From assembly GCA_031180725.1 (NCBI GenBank), contig JAPSLO010000008.1, positions 1 through 64,000 of the forward strand: a stretch of 64,000 bases of DNA. Reading direction: 5' to 3'. Under the pieces are notes generated by a model. That model worked only from the letters and a program-made list of their open reading frames with translations, did not search any database and was not told where the DNA came from. Both the position numbers and the translations under genes were made by a program. Within the stretch, counting starts at the first letter, position 1, and the number at the start of each line of letters is the position of its first letter. The DNA comes from Roseomonas sp. GTDB lineage: Bacteria > Pseudomonadota > Alphaproteobacteria > Acetobacterales > Acetobacteraceae. Shown in pieces: positions 42,453-52,637 of the stretch.

Positions 42453-43846
42453 GCCCGGCGCCAAGTCGTGCCGCCCGGCCCGTCCTCCAGCAGGATTCCC
42501 TGATCTGCCAATTCCTTGCGGATGCGATCGGCCTCGGGCCAGTTCTTCGCCTTACGGGCAGCCAAGCGGGCCTCAATGGCGGATTGGATCGCTGCCTCGT
42601 CCAGCGTGACACCGGCGCGGAACCAAGCCTCCGGGTCCTGTTGCAGGATGCCGAGCAGCGCGCCAGCATCCAGGATGCGGCCTTTCAGATGCGGCAGCGC
42701 GGCGTCGTCGCCATTGGCCAGCGCCTCATTCGCGGCAGAGACCAGATAGTGCAGCGAGGCGAGGGCGAGCGGCGTGTTCAGGTCGTCGGCCAACGCCTGC
42801 TCCACCGGCGGCTGCTCAGCCGAGTGCGGCTCCGCGCCGCCTTCCGCGTCCACATCCGCCATCTTGGACAGCGCGCGATAGAAGCGGTCCAACTCCTTCC
42901 GCGCCTCGTTCAGCGCATCCTCGGTGTAGTCCAGTGCGGCCCTGTAATGCGTCTTCAGCAGCAGCAGCCGGAAGGCCTCGCCCGCCCAGGGTCCGAGCCT
43001 GAGGATATCCTGCACCGTGCGGAAGTTGCCGAGCGACTTCGACATCTTCTCGCCGTTCACGAGGAGCATGCCGTTGTGCATCCAGTAGCGCGCGAAGTGA
43101 TGGCCTGGGAAAGCGCAGCGGCTCTGCGCCACTTCGTTCTCATGGTGCGGGAACATCAGGTCGGCACCGCCGCCATGGATGTCGAAATCCGGGCCCAGAT
43201 GCTTCCAGGACATAGCGGAGCATTCGATATGCCAGCCTGGCCGGCCGCGGCCCCAGGGGCTGTCCCAGCCCGGCTGGTCGGGCGTGGAGGGCTTCCACAG
43301 CACGAAGTCGCCGGGATCGCGCTTGTAAGGCGCAACCTCCACCCGCGCGCCAGCCAGCAACTCATCCGGCGAACGGCCGGAGAGCTTGCCATACTCGGCG
43401 AAGCTCGCCACGGCGAACAGCACATGGCCCTCGGCGGCGTAGGCATGGCCGCCCGCGATCAGCTTCTCGATCAGCGCGATCATCTCTGGGATCGTGCCAG
43501 TGGCGCGCGGCTCAATGTCGGGCGGCAGCACGCCCAGCGCGGCCATGTCGCGGTGGAAATCAGCGGTGGTGCGCGCGGTCAAGCTGGCGATGCTTTCGCC
43601 GCTCTCGCGCGCGCGGTCTATGATCTTGTCCTCGACATCGGTGATGTTCCGCGCGTAGGTGACCTGCGGGTAGAACCGCCGCAGCAGGCGCGCCAGCACG
43701 TCGAACACCACATTCGGCCGTGCATTGCCCAGATGCGCCAGGTCATACACGGTCGGGCCGCAGACATACATGCGGACATGACTGGGATCGATCGGCGCGA
43801 AGCGCTCCTTGCGGCGCGTCGCGCTGTTGTGGAGGTGCAGTTCCAT
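42449..43846 (-). CDS. cysS: Cysteinyl-tRNA synthetase
   Basis: A 465-residue class I enzyme. It begins with the family N-terminus [20 protein letters not shown], has [20 protein letters not shown] (zinc Cys and HIGH box as HLGN), [12 protein letters not shown] (zinc ligands) and [13 protein letters not shown] (KMSKS box). ATG 43846 overlaps the gltX stop by one base (TAATG). Length is normal. Confidence 0.96.
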   Translation of the reverse strand: MELHLHNSATRRKERFAPIDPSHVRMYVCGPTVYDLAHLGNARPNVVFDVLARLLRRFYPQVTYARNITDVEDKIIDRARESGESIASLTARTTADFHRDMAALGVLPPDIEPRATGTIPEMIALIEKLIAGGHAYAAEGHVLFAVASFAEYGKLSGRSPDELLAGARVEVAPYKRDPGDFVLWKPSTPDQPGWDSPWGRGRPGWHIECSAMSWKHLGPDFDIHGGGADLMFPHHENEVAQSRCAFPGHHFARYWMHNGMLLVNGEKMSKSLGNFRTVQDILRLGPWAGEAFRLLLLKTHYRAALDYTEDALNEARKELDRFYRALSKMADVDAEGGAEPHSAEQPPVEQALADDLNTPLALASLHYLVSAANEALANGDDAALPHLKGRILDAGALLGILQQDPEAWFRAGVTLDEAAIQSAIEARLAARKAKNWPEADRIRKELADQGILLEDGPGGTTWRRA

Positions 43847-45186
43847 TATTCGTGGCCCAGTGCCGCCTGCTGCAGGCGCTTCAGCACCCGCACGCGGCCA
43901 ATGAGGGGAAGAAGAACCTTCAGGTCCGGCCCGTGCTCCTCGCCCGTCAGGGCGCGGCGCAGCGGCAGGTACAGCGCCTTGCCCTTGCGGCCGGTGGCTT
44001 CCCCCACGCTGCTGGTCCAGGCCGACCAAGTGGCCTCATCCCAGGGCTCCTCAGGCAGTCTTTCGGCCGCCAGCCGCAACAGCGCGGCGTCGGCGGGCTC
44101 TGCCGCGGGGACGATATCACCGGCAACAACATCCCACCAATCGCGGATTTCGCGGAACAGATCGAGATTACCGCGCACCGCCAACCAGAAATCCTCCCCC
44201 GCGCCAGGGGGCAGACGGTCCTTCACAGCGGCATAGTCCAGCCCGTGCAGCCATTTCCGGTTCAACGCCAGCAACTGCTTGGTGTCGAAGCGCGCGGCGG
44301 ATTTCGAGATCTTCTCCAGGTCGTAGCTGGCAGCCAGATCCGCCGGCATTCCCGGCACCGGATCCACCGCGGAACCCAGGGCGAGGAGGTAGCCGGCGAG
44401 CGCCGCCGGCTCCACCCCATCTCGCCGCAACTGCCGTAGGCCGACGCTGCCCAGCCGCTTGGACAGTGGACCGCCGTCCGCATCGGTCAGCAAGGGCAAA
44501 TGGGCGAAGCGGATGCCGCGTGGATCGCCACCCAGCGCGGCCAGGATATCCAACTGGATGCCGGTGTTGGTCACATGGTCCTCGCCGCGCACCACATCGG
44601 TGATGCCGGTCTCCAGGTCGTCCACCACACTGGTGAAGGTGTAAAGGAAGCTGCCATCGGCGCGGATCAGCACGGGGTCAGAGAGGCTGGTCAGCTTCAC
44701 GCTGCGATGCCCCAGCACGCCATCCCGCCATTCTACCGACCCGCCCGAGAGCAGGAAGCGCCAATGCGGCCGCTTGCCATTGGCGATGGCGCGGTCGAGC
44801 TGTTCCTTCGTCATCCTCAGCGCCGCGCGGTCATAGATCGGCGGCTTGCCTTGCTTGATACGCTGCTCGCGCTTGAAGGCAAGCTCCTCCTCGGTTTCGA
44901 GGCAGGGATAGAGGCGGCCGCTGGCCTTCAGCCTCTCCGCAGCGGCCTGGTACTGCTGCAGCCGATCCGACTGACGCAGGAACTCGTCCCAGTCTAGGCC
45001 GAGCCAGCGCAGATCTTCCTCGATCGCCTGAGCGAATTCCGGCTTACACCGTTCCGTGTCGGTGTCATCCAGGCGCAGCAGGAAACGGCCGCCGGCACGG
45101 CGAGCCAGGCACCAGTTGGCGATGGCGACCCGGGCATTGCCGACATGCAGCAAGCCTGTGGGGGACGGGGCGAAGCGGACCTTCAT
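43846..45186 (-). CDS. gltX: Glutamyl-tRNA synthetase
   Basis: A 446-residue class Ib enzyme with [20 protein letters not shown] (HIGH box as HVGN), [40 protein letters not shown] and [20 protein letters not shown] (KMSKS box as LSKR). Alphaproteobacteria usually have two GltX paralogues that divide tRNA-Glu and tRNA-Gln; which one this is cannot be decided here. It starts the gltX-cysS-trmJ-hydrolase-Bug chain. Confidence 0.95.
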   Translation of the reverse strand: MKVRFAPSPTGLLHVGNARVAIANWCLARRAGGRFLLRLDDTDTERCKPEFAQAIEEDLRWLGLDWDEFLRQSDRLQQYQAAAERLKASGRLYPCLETEEELAFKREQRIKQGKPPIYDRAALRMTKEQLDRAIANGKRPHWRFLLSGGSVEWRDGVLGHRSVKLTSLSDPVLIRADGSFLYTFTSVVDDLETGITDVVRGEDHVTNTGIQLDILAALGGDPRGIRFAHLPLLTDADGGPLSKRLGSVGLRQLRRDGVEPAALAGYLLALGSAVDPVPGMPADLAASYDLEKISKSAARFDTKQLLALNRKWLHGLDYAAVKDRLPPGAGEDFWLAVRGNLDLFREIRDWWDVVAGDIVPAAEPADAALLRLAAERLPEEPWDEATWSAWTSSVGEATGRKGKALYLPLRRALTGEEHGPDLKVLLPLIGRVRVLKRLQQAALGHE

Positions 45187-45309
45187 CTTGTCGAGAGGAA
45201 CGCCAGATGGGGCCCGAAAGCAAGGCAGCGCGCCGCCGGGGCGCCATCATCTCGGCGCAATCCGCAGGTTGAATCCGGCATGACAATGGAAGGCAGGAAG
45301 ACCGCCACC

Positions 45310-45654
45310 ATGAAGACTCCGATGCTCCTTGCCGGTGTGATGCTGGCCGGGGCGCTGGCCGCCTCCCCCGCCCATGCGGATTGGCGCGGCCGAGGCTGGG
45401 GCCCGCGCTATGCGCCGCCACCGCCGGCCTATCATCACCACCACCACCATCATCACCGCGGCGGCAACAGCAGCGCGGCGGCGGTGCTGGGCGCCGTGAT
45501 CGGCCTGGGTGTCGGGGCGGCGATCGCCTCGGCCGCGCAGCCCACTTATGTGGCGCCAGCCCCCGTCTATGTGGAGCCGCCGCCCCCGCCGCCGCCTGCC
45601 GGGGTGTGGTATCAGCCGCCGCCGGTCTGGGTGCCGGCCAAGCCGGCCTGGTGA
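45310..45654 (+). CDS. Small exported His/Pro-rich protein
   Basis: A 114-residue protein with signal peptide KTPMLLAGVMLAGALAASPA, a mature part that starts DWRGRGWGPRYAPPPPAY, eight consecutive His, then a Gly/Ala membrane-like stretch (AAAVLGAVIGLGVGAAIASA) and a Pro-rich tail (YVEPPPPPPPAGVWYQPPPV). Such proteins are common and poorly described in alphaproteobacteria; the His run could bind metal. Start 45310 is preferred because it gives a clean signal peptide; ATG 45280 or 45286 add up to ten residues. Confidence 0.75.
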   Translation: MKTPMLLAGVMLAGALAASPAHADWRGRGWGPRYAPPPPAYHHHHHHHHRGGNSSAAAVLGAVIGLGVGAAIASAAQPTYVAPAPVYVEPPPPPPPAGVWYQPPPVWVPAKPAW

Positions 45655-45702
45655 GCCCCTCCGGCCCGGCCCAAACGGGTTACTGATTGCGGAGACGAGG
45701 CG

Positions 45703-46110
45703 TTACTCCTCCTCGTCCCCCTCATCCTGCCGGCGCGGATCGAGGACGCGCCAGTTGCGCTCCTCCGGGTCCTCGGCCTGCGCTGCGGCGAAGACGCTCA
45801 GTTCGGGCGCGCTTTTCCACCCATTCTCGCCGGCGCCAGCCACCTCGGCATCCTCACCGTAGGCGAACCAAGCCTCCAGGACCGCGTCCGGGCCCATGCC
45901 CGTGCCGCGGCAGCGGTCAACGCTGTCGCGGACATAGCGGCGGGCGAAGGCGTTGGCGTGGGCCACGCTGCGGAAGCCGCGCACCACCTCCACCGGATCC
46001 GACCCATTGGCACCGGAGAGATCCAGGATACGCACCGCCAAGCCCGGCGGGGCGGTCAGGGGTTCCGCGAAGATCGGATCCTCCCCTTCCTCGTCCTCGG
46101 AATGGCTCAT
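45703..46110 (-). CDS. Conserved hypothetical acidic protein
   Basis: A 135-residue soluble acidic protein with LAVRILDLSGANGSDPVEVV, RGFRSVAHANAFARRYVRDS, VDRCRGTGMGPDAVLEAWFA and YGEDAEVAG, ending in an acidic tail (RRQDEGDEEE). The ATG 46110 overlaps the stop of the EamA gene (ATGA), so it is the last gene of that operon. I do not recognise a family. Confidence 0.65.
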   Translation of the reverse strand: MSHSEDEEGEDPIFAEPLTAPPGLAVRILDLSGANGSDPVEVVRGFRSVAHANAFARRYVRDSVDRCRGTGMGPDAVLEAWFAYGEDAEVAGAGENGWKSAPELSVFAAAQAEDPEERNWRVLDPRRQDEGDEEE

Positions 46111-47006
46111 CTGCGTGTCCTTGCTGTCGGGGCGATCACGCCTACCAGCATGCCCGCCGAGACCAAGCCCACCCCGACCAGCCCCGCAAAGCCCAAAGGC
46201 TCCCCCAGCAGCGGCCAAGCGGCGAGCGCCGCCATGGCCGGCACCAGGGCCGTGATGGCGGTAGTCCGGGGAGCACCGATGGCGGTGACCGCCCTGGTGA
46301 ACAGGAATCCCGCGACCAGCACCGCGAAGATCCCCTGATAGAACAACTGGTACGCCGCTGCCCCGGTTGCCGCCTGCGCCATGCTAGAGGGCAGGAACAA
46401 CCACCAGATAGGCACATAGATCGGCGCGGCCCAGAGGGCCGCGGAGAGCGTCGCCTCCACCGCGCCGATACCCCAGCGGCGGACCACCGTGGTGTAGATG
46501 GCCCAGCACATCGATCCCGCCAGGAAAAGCAGGTCGCCCCGCCAGGCCCCGGGGTGCCCACCGAAAGTATCAAGCGCCAGAAGGGCGATGCCGGCTGCCA
46601 CGATCAACAGCGAGACCATCCGTCGCCGCGTCCAGGCCTCGCCCAGATAGACCACGCCGAGCCCAGCCGTCAGGAAGGGCAGCATGCCCGGCAGCATCAC
46701 CCCACCATGGCTCGCCGGCGCCAGGCTGAAGCCGTGATAGGCCAGAAGCGGAAAGCCAAAGGCCGCGGTCCCCACGACCACAAGCGCCCGCCAGGGTGGC
46801 AGGCGGGGCCAGCCCAGCCACATTGCCAGCGGCACCGCGCCAAGGAAGGCGCCGAGATAGCGCAGTGCCGCTACATCCCAGGGCGTCAGCGCCTGCCGGG
46901 CCGAGAGGCGGGAGGACAGCAGGAACCCCGCCCAGACGAACAGCACGGCGACAGCGCATGCGTATCCGATGCGCCTCTCCCGCGCACTGTCCCCAGGCGG
47001 CACCAC
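46107..47006 (-). CDS. EamA/DMT superfamily transporter
   Basis: A 299-residue inner-membrane protein with ten helices in two EamA halves (RRIGYACAVAVLFVWAGFLL at the start and GAWRGDLLFLAGSMCWAIYT opening the second half). Members export or import small metabolites such as amino acids, purines or sugars. It lies four bases after the NAPRT-like gene and overlaps the small acidic gene downstream. Substrate unknown. Confidence 0.88.
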   Translation of the reverse strand: MVPPGDSARERRIGYACAVAVLFVWAGFLLSSRLSARQALTPWDVAALRYLGAFLGAVPLAMWLGWPRLPPWRALVVVGTAAFGFPLLAYHGFSLAPASHGGVMLPGMLPFLTAGLGVVYLGEAWTRRRMVSLLIVAAGIALLALDTFGGHPGAWRGDLLFLAGSMCWAIYTTVVRRWGIGAVEATLSAALWAAPIYVPIWWLFLPSSMAQAATGAAAYQLFYQGIFAVLVAGFLFTRAVTAIGAPRTTAITALVPAMAALAAWPLLGEPLGFAGLVGVGLVSAGMLVGVIAPTARTRR

Positions 47007-47010
47007 GCGG

Positions 47011-48186
47011 TCAGCCCGTGTGGCCGTTGCGCTTGCGGTTGCCGTTGCGGCGCAGCAGGAACTCGCGGCCGATCTTCACCCGTGGCTGACCGTCGTAATC
47101 TACGATGTCGGCCGTTGCGTAAGTCTCCGACCAGGCATCCGGGATGAAGCTGCCGGTGCCCACCACATCAATCGGAGCCCGGGCTTCCGCCATCACACGG
47201 CACTTGCCCACTCCAAACCCCGAGGAGGCGACGATGCGCACCTTCGGGAAGCCAGCTTCGTCCAGCGCTTCCCGCATGCGCCAGATGGCGGCAGCGGAAA
47301 CGCCGGTGCCCACCAGGTGGCGCAGCTCCGTCTCGGAACGGTAGCGACGCACCGCCTGCGGCGCGTGGCGTTCCAGCACGGCATAGGATTCTGCCGGGTC
47401 CAGCCCTTCCAGGAAGCGGCCGCCATGCGTGTCCAGGCGCACTGCCATGCGGCCCGCTGCGGCGAGTTCCGGAAAGCGGCGGCAGCACTCCAGCCCGTCC
47501 GTGATCTCCCGCCCGAAATAATCCACCAGCACCGTCAGGTCTTGGTCCGGGAAGGTCTCATGGAACATCTCGGCCGCACGCAGGGTCGAGCCGGCATAGC
47601 CGATCAGGCCGTGCGGCATGGTCCCGCGACCCTTGCCGGGACCGTACCAATGGGCGGTGGCGTCATTGGCATTGCCGATGAAACCCTTGGCCCCCTCGCG
47701 TCGCGCGGCCGCACCGCCGACCGAAGCGGCATAGGCCATCATCTCCTGCATCTCGGCCCCGGCGCAGTGCCTTGCCTCCATGGCCAGAAAGGGCACCTGC
47801 GGCAGCTCGAGGCACATCTGGTAGGCGTTGTGGGCCGCGACGCATGCGGCGCCGAGCTTCTGGAGGATGATCGTCTCCAGATCCACCAACTGCGCGAAGG
47901 AGCCGGAGAGATAGAAGATCGGATCGCCGGCGCCGACCCAGGCCCCCTCCTCGTGCATCACCTCCATGTCGAAGGTCGTTCCCCGCGCGGCGGCCACGCG
48001 CTGCACCCAATCCAGCGCTAGGCGCGGCGCGGAGATGACGGGGCGGCGCAGGAAGACCGCGTAAGTGACGCGGCAGTCGCCGAAGCGCTGCACGATGGCC
48101 TTGGTGCGGTTGAAATAGCTATCGGTGCGGGCGGCGATGGACGAATCGTCCACCGCCACCGCACGCCCGGCCGGATCCTCACTCAT
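47011..48186 (-). CDS. Nicotinate phosphoribosyltransferase family protein
   Basis: A 391-residue enzyme of the NAPRTase/quinolinate-PRTase type, expected to make nicotinate mononucleotide in NAD salvage. Motifs: RTDSYFNRTKAIVQRFGDCR, MEARHCAGAEMQEMMAYAAS, KGFIGNANDATAHWYGPGKG, GTMPHGLIGYAGST (the GTMAH-type catalytic segment with His), VDYFGREITDGLECCRRFPE and IVASSGFGVGKCR. It is preceded by aroG with 10 bases between. Confidence 0.87.
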   Translation of the reverse strand: MSEDPAGRAVAVDDSSIAARTDSYFNRTKAIVQRFGDCRVTYAVFLRRPVISAPRLALDWVQRVAAARGTTFDMEVMHEEGAWVGAGDPIFYLSGSFAQLVDLETIILQKLGAACVAAHNAYQMCLELPQVPFLAMEARHCAGAEMQEMMAYAASVGGAAARREGAKGFIGNANDATAHWYGPGKGRGTMPHGLIGYAGSTLRAAEMFHETFPDQDLTVLVDYFGREITDGLECCRRFPELAAAGRMAVRLDTHGGRFLEGLDPAESYAVLERHAPQAVRRYRSETELRHLVGTGVSAAAIWRMREALDEAGFPKVRIVASSGFGVGKCRVMAEARAPIDVVGTGSFIPDAWSETYATADIVDYDGQPRVKIGREFLLRRNGNRKRNGHTG

Positions 48187-48196
48187 GGCGCGATGC

Positions 48197-49576
48197 TCAT
48201 TGCGCAGCCTGGGCCGGCACCTGGCTGCCCGGCCGGCGTGCCTTCAGCTCCTCCGCGATCAGGAAGGCTAGCTCGAGCGACTGCTCGGCATTCAGCCGCG
48301 GATCGCAGAAGGTGGCGTAGTTGGCCGAGAGGTCGGCTTCTGACAGCCGCCGCGCGCCACCCAGGCACTCGGTGACATTCTGGCCGGTCATCTCCACGTG
48401 CACGCCGCCGGGAATGGTGCCCTCCGCCGCGTGGCAATCGAAGAAGCGCTTCACCTCGTTCAGGATCGCGTCGAAGCTGCGCGTCTTGTAGGCGCCGGCC
48501 TTCACGCCGTTGCCATGCATCGGGTCGCACAGCCACACCACGTTGCGGCCCGCCTTCTTCACCGCGCGCAGCAGCGGGGGGAGCTTCGCCTCCACCTGAT
48601 CCGCCCCCATGCGGGAGATGAGCGTCAGCCGCCCCTTCTCATTCGCCGGGTTCAGGATTTCGGTCAGGCGCACCAGCTCATCCGCCTCCATGCTTGGGCC
48701 GACCTTCATGCCGATCGGGTTGGCGATGCCGCGCATGAATTCCACATGCGCGCCGTCCGGCTGGCGGGTGCGGTCGCCGATCCACAGGAAGTGGGCCGAG
48801 CAGGCGTAGTATTTGCCCGGATGGGTTGAGGGCTGTCGGGTCAGCGCCTCCTCGAAATGCAGCAGCAGGGATTCGTGGGAGGTGTAGAACTCCGTCTCCC
48901 GCACCTGCGGCAAGTCGGACATGCCGCAGGCGCCCATGAAGCGCAGCGTCTCATCAATGCGCTGGGCCAGATCCTCGTAGCGACCGGCCAGCGGGCTGCG
49001 CGCGGCGAAATCCAGGTTCCAGCGATGCACCTCATGCAGGTCGGCATAGCCGCCCGTCGAGAAGGCCCGCAGCAGGTTCAGCGTGGCTGCGGACTGGAGA
49101 TAGGCGAACTCCATCCGGCCCGGATCCGGGATGCGAGCCTCGGCGGTGAAATCTGGGCCGTTGATGATGTCGCCGCGGTAGGAAGGCAGCGTGACATCGC
49201 CGACCATCTCGGTGTCGCTGCTGCGCGGCTTGGCGAACTGTCCGGCCATGCGGCCGAGCTTCACCACCGGCAGGGAGGCGCCGAAGGTCAGCACCACCGC
49301 CATCTGCAGCAGCACGCGGTAGGTATCGCGGATGGTGTTGGCGTGGAATTCGGCGAAGCTCTCCGCACAATCGCCGCCCTGCAGCACGAAGGTGCTGCCG
49401 TCCCCGGCCCTGGCGAGATGCGCCTTCAGCCTGTCCGCCTCACCTGCAAATACCAAGGGCGGAAATCGCGCGACCTTCTCCTCCATCGCCCGCAGACGGG
49501 CCTGGTCGGGGTAGTCGGGGACCTGACGGATCGGCATGGCCCGCCAGCTATCCGGGCTCCACGCACGCGCGCGCAT
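48197..49576 (-). CDS. aroG: Class II DAHP synthase (3-deoxy-7-phosphoheptulonate synthase)
   Basis: A 459-residue plant-type DAHP synthase, the first step of the shikimate pathway. Motifs: [20 protein letters not shown] (Mn-binding Cys), [80 protein letters not shown] and [17 protein letters not shown]. No N-terminal regulatory extension is seen. The gene starts an operon with NAPRT, EamA and the acidic protein. Confidence 0.95.
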   Translation of the reverse strand: MRARAWSPDSWRAMPIRQVPDYPDQARLRAMEEKVARFPPLVFAGEADRLKAHLARAGDGSTFVLQGGDCAESFAEFHANTIRDTYRVLLQMAVVLTFGASLPVVKLGRMAGQFAKPRSSDTEMVGDVTLPSYRGDIINGPDFTAEARIPDPGRMEFAYLQSAATLNLLRAFSTGGYADLHEVHRWNLDFAARSPLAGRYEDLAQRIDETLRFMGACGMSDLPQVRETEFYTSHESLLLHFEEALTRQPSTHPGKYYACSAHFLWIGDRTRQPDGAHVEFMRGIANPIGMKVGPSMEADELVRLTEILNPANEKGRLTLISRMGADQVEAKLPPLLRAVKKAGRNVVWLCDPMHGNGVKAGAYKTRSFDAILNEVKRFFDCHAAEGTIPGGVHVEMTGQNVTECLGGARRLSEADLSANYATFCDPRLNAEQSLELAFLIAEELKARRPGSQVPAQAAQ

Positions 49577-49661
49577 CGGCTTTACAACTCCAGGGACAAG
49601 GGAGGCACCATAGCGGGGCCTGCTTCTGAGGCAAGTTTGCAGGGCTAAGGTGCCGGCTGCC

Positions 49662-51041
49662 TCATTCCGCGGCAGCCTTGACCCCCGCCTCCCGCGCCCG
49701 GGTGCGCAGGGTCACGAATTCCTCCGCCGCCGTGGGATGGATGCCAATGGTACGGTCGAAATCCTGCTTGGTCGCGCCCATGACCACGGCGATGCCGATG
49801 CCCTGCATGATCTCCGCCGCATCCTCGCCGATCATATGGGCGCCCAAGACACGCTGGGTGGCCTGGTCGACCACCAGCTTCATCACGGTCTTCCGGCCCT
49901 CCCGCCTGGTGATGGTGTGGCGCATGGGGGTGAAGCGGGTCAGGTAGATATCAACGGCGCCGCGCACGGCCGCCTCGGCCTCCGTCAGCCCGACCGTGGC
50001 AATGGGAGGCGAGGAGAAGACCGCGGTTGGCACGTTCTCGTAACTGGCCTTGCGGGGGCGGTTGCCGAACAGCGTGTCGGCCAGGGCGTGACCGGTGGCG
50101 GTAGCCATCGGGGTGAGGTTGAGCCGGTCGATCACATCGCCCACGGCATAGATGTGCTTGCGGCTGGTGGCATGCTCCCCGTCCACCAGCACGGCGCCAT
50201 TGGCCGCCGTCTCGACCCCGGCCGCGGCCAGGTTCAGCCCCGCCGTGTTCGGATTGCGGCCGGTGCAGAAGAACACCGCATCCACTTCCCGCACGAAGTT
50301 GGTGGACAGCCCTAGAAGCAGTTCCTTCCCTGCCCGGGTGATGCGGGTGGGCAATACGTCCGGGTTCAGGCGGATGCCTTGGGCGGTGAGCGCCTCCACC
50401 AGCGCGGCACGGATATCCTCGTCGAAGCCGCGCAGTGGCATGGGGGCGCGATAGACCATGTCCACCTCCGCCCCCAGCCCTCGCAGCAGGCAGGCGAATT
50501 CTACGGCGATGTAGCCCGATCCCAGCACCGCCACCCGCTTCGGCAGCTCCTTCAGGGTGAAGAGGTCATCGGAAATGAGGCCCAGCTCCGCACCGGGGAT
50601 GTCCAGGCGCATGGGGGTGCCACCAGTGGCGATCAGGATGCGCTCCGCAGTCACGCGCTCCTCGCCGACCTGCAGGGTATGCTCGTCGATGAAGGTGGCG
50701 CGGGCGTTGTAGGTGGTCACGCCGGAGCCCTTGAGCAGCTTGTCGTAGATACCCGAAAGCCGCGCCACCTCGGCATCGCGGGCGGCGGCGAGCTTGGCCC
50801 AGTCATGGCCCTTGGCGCTGATATCCCAGCCGAAGGCGGCGGCATCTTCGGCCCACATCCCGTATTCGGCGGCGTTGACCATGATCTTCTTGGGCACGCA
50901 GCCGACATTCACGCAGGTGCCGCCCCAGAACCGCTCCTCCGCCACACCGACCTGGGCGCCGTGCCCGGCCGCAATGCGCGCGCTGCGCACGCCGGCCGAG
51001 CCGCCGCCGATGACGAAGAAGTCGAAGTCGTAGCTGCTCAT
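49662..51041 (-). CDS. gor: Glutathione-disulfide reductase
   Basis: A 459-residue flavoprotein that keeps glutathione reduced with NADPH. It begins [20 protein letters not shown] (FAD), then [20 protein letters not shown] with the redox cysteine pair, the NADPH fold [36 protein letters not shown] and the C-terminal [14 protein letters not shown] with the catalytic His-Glu pair. The ATG 51041 is favoured over the longer frame to 51131. It is divergent from a glutathione S-transferase gene, which fits joint thiol metabolism. Confidence 0.94.
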   Translation of the reverse strand: MSSYDFDFFVIGGGSAGVRSARIAAGHGAQVGVAEERFWGGTCVNVGCVPKKIMVNAAEYGMWAEDAAAFGWDISAKGHDWAKLAAARDAEVARLSGIYDKLLKGSGVTTYNARATFIDEHTLQVGEERVTAERILIATGGTPMRLDIPGAELGLISDDLFTLKELPKRVAVLGSGYIAVEFACLLRGLGAEVDMVYRAPMPLRGFDEDIRAALVEALTAQGIRLNPDVLPTRITRAGKELLLGLSTNFVREVDAVFFCTGRNPNTAGLNLAAAGVETAANGAVLVDGEHATSRKHIYAVGDVIDRLNLTPMATATGHALADTLFGNRPRKASYENVPTAVFSSPPIATVGLTEAEAAVRGAVDIYLTRFTPMRHTITRREGRKTVMKLVVDQATQRVLGAHMIGEDAAEIMQGIGIAVVMGATKQDFDRTIGIHPTAAEEFVTLRTRAREAGVKAAAE

Positions 51042-51124
51042 GCGGCCCTCTCGGTAAGGCACCGTCCGCCGGGTGACAGGGGCGGCCCAGGGGCGGAAAG
51101 TGGGGCCTTCGGAGCAAGGCGGCA

Positions 51125-51757
51125 ATGGCATCCCCTTTGCGCATCCTGGGTCGGGCTTCGTCCATCAATGTCCGGAAGGTGCTGTGGACCTGCCGGGAGA
51201 TCGGCCTGGCTTTCGAGCGGGAAGACTGGGGCGCCGGCTTCCGGGCCACGGACACACCAGAGTTCCAGGCGCTGAACCCCAATGCGATGGTGCCGGTGAT
51301 CGTCGACGAGGCCGGGGTCCTGTGGGAGTCCAATACGATCTGCCGCTACCTCGCCGGGAAGCACGGAAGGGCGGACTTGCTGCCCACTGCCCCACGTCCC
51401 CTTGCAGAGGTGGAACGCTGGATGGACTGGCAGGCCAGCGACCTGAACGCCGCCTGGAGCTTCGCCTTCATGGGCCTGGTGCGCCGGCACCCGGATTATC
51501 AGGACCCGAGCCGGATCTCCGCGAGCGCGCAGCTCTGGAATGCGCGCATGGCGGTGCTGGACGGGCAACTGGCCGCGACCGGCGCTTTCGTAACCGGCCT
51601 GGACTTCACTCTGGCCGATGTCGTGCTGGGGCTCTCGGCCTATCGCTGGACCATGTCACCGATCCCCCGGCCGCAGCTTCCCGCGGTAGCGGCCTGGATG
51701 GCGCGCCTTGCGGCGCGGCCGGGCTATCGCGAGTTCGGGGCGAATGGCACGCCCTGA
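51125..51757 (+). CDS. Glutathione S-transferase family protein
   Basis: A 210-residue protein with the thioredoxin-like N-terminal domain (LRILGRASSINVRKVLWTCR, LNPNAMVPVIVDEAGVLWES, NTICRYLAGKHG) and the helical C-terminal domain (WMDWQASDLNAAWSFAFMGL, GLDFTLADVVLGLSAYRW). The Ser-Ser-x-x-x-R-K segment and WES-NTICRYL are typical of beta/theta-like bacterial GSTs. It shares an 83-bp divergent promoter region with gor. Confidence 0.9.
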   Translation: MASPLRILGRASSINVRKVLWTCREIGLAFEREDWGAGFRATDTPEFQALNPNAMVPVIVDEAGVLWESNTICRYLAGKHGRADLLPTAPRPLAEVERWMDWQASDLNAAWSFAFMGLVRRHPDYQDPSRISASAQLWNARMAVLDGQLAATGAFVTGLDFTLADVVLGLSAYRWTMSPIPRPQLPAVAAWMARLAARPGYREFGANGTP

Positions 51758-51800
51758 TGGGCCAATTGCGAGTCGTTCTCAGATGGGATAGGCGCGGCGC

Positions 51801-52583
51801 ATGTTCGGCCGCTTTCGCAGATCGTCTCCCGCTTCGCCCCGGGTCTCAGCCCTGGACGTGCTGCGCGCCACGCCCGAGGCCCTGACCGCCGCCTTCGCCG
51901 CCCCGCCCGAACAGGCCGCGCCCTGGCTGGAGGCGGCGGCGAAGCTGGGTATGACCCGGGCCCAGGTGCTGTGGGGGCAGATCCTGCTGGATGGGCTGGG
52001 CGATGTGCCGCGAGACCGCCCGGCTGCCATCCTTTGGTTCCGCAAGGCGGCCGAGTCCGGCGATGCGGAGGGGATGAACATGCTCGGCCGCTGCTACGAG
52101 ATGGGCTGGGGCATGCCGGCCGATCAGGGCCAGGCGGCAGGCTGGTTCCGGCGCGCCGCCCAGGCCGGGTTGGATTGGGCCCAGTACAATCTGGGCAACA
52201 TGTATCTGGTCGGCCGCGGCGTGCCGCAGGATCGGGCGGAGGCACTACGCTGGTACCGCCGCGCTGCGGAACAAGGCCACGCCAAGTCCCTGAACATGGT
52301 CGCCCGCTTCCTGGAGGAAGGCTGGGAAGGCCCGCCCGACCTGCAGGAAGCAGCGCGGCTCTACCGGCTTTCGGCCGAGCGTGGCGATTTCCGCGGCCAG
52401 TTCAACCTGGGGGCCGGGCTGGCCGCAACGGGCCGGGTGCAGGAAGCCGCGATCTGGTTCCGTAAGGCCGCCGAAGGCGCGCATGATGCCTTTCGGCGGA
52501 GCATGGCCGAACGCCTGGCCAAACGGCCGGAGCCCGAACTGCGCGCCATTGCGGCGGATATCGCTGCGAGGCTGCAGGGATAG
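51801..52583 (+). CDS. Sel1-repeat (tetratricopeptide-like) protein
   Basis: A 260-residue protein with five or six Sel1 repeats, for example DRPAAILWFRKAAESGDAEG, NMLGRCYEMGWGMPADQGQA, QYNLGNMYLVGRGVPQDRAE and ALRWYRRAAEQGHAKS. It lacks an obvious signal peptide. Sel1 proteins are scaffolds for protein contacts, often in stress or envelope pathways. It is convergent with gabD and separated from it by a strong stem-loop. Confidence 0.88.
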   Translation: MFGRFRRSSPASPRVSALDVLRATPEALTAAFAAPPEQAAPWLEAAAKLGMTRAQVLWGQILLDGLGDVPRDRPAAILWFRKAAESGDAEGMNMLGRCYEMGWGMPADQGQAAGWFRRAAQAGLDWAQYNLGNMYLVGRGVPQDRAEALRWYRRAAEQGHAKSLNMVARFLEEGWEGPPDLQEAARLYRLSAERGDFRGQFNLGAGLAATGRVQEAAIWFRKAAEGAHDAFRRSMAERLAKRPEPELRAIAADIAARLQG

Positions 52584-52592
52584 CACCAACCT

Positions 52593-52628
52593 GCCGGCGC
52601 CCGCGCCGCTCCCGGCACGGGCGCCGGC
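52593..52628. terminator. Bidirectional stem-loop between the Sel1 gene and gabD
   Basis: GCCGGCGCCCG and CGGGCGCCGGC form a perfect 11-bp stem with a 14-base loop in the gap between two convergent stops. Confidence 0.65.
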
Positions 52629-52637
52629 GAAGCCCGA

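Noticed and set aside
42137-44236. 699-codon plus-strand open frame
   Set aside because: Antisense to cysS and trmJ, whose motifs are complete; no recognisable domain.
45687-47147. 486-codon plus-strand open frame
   Set aside because: Antisense to the EamA transporter and the acidic protein; Arg/Pro/Gln-rich shadow.
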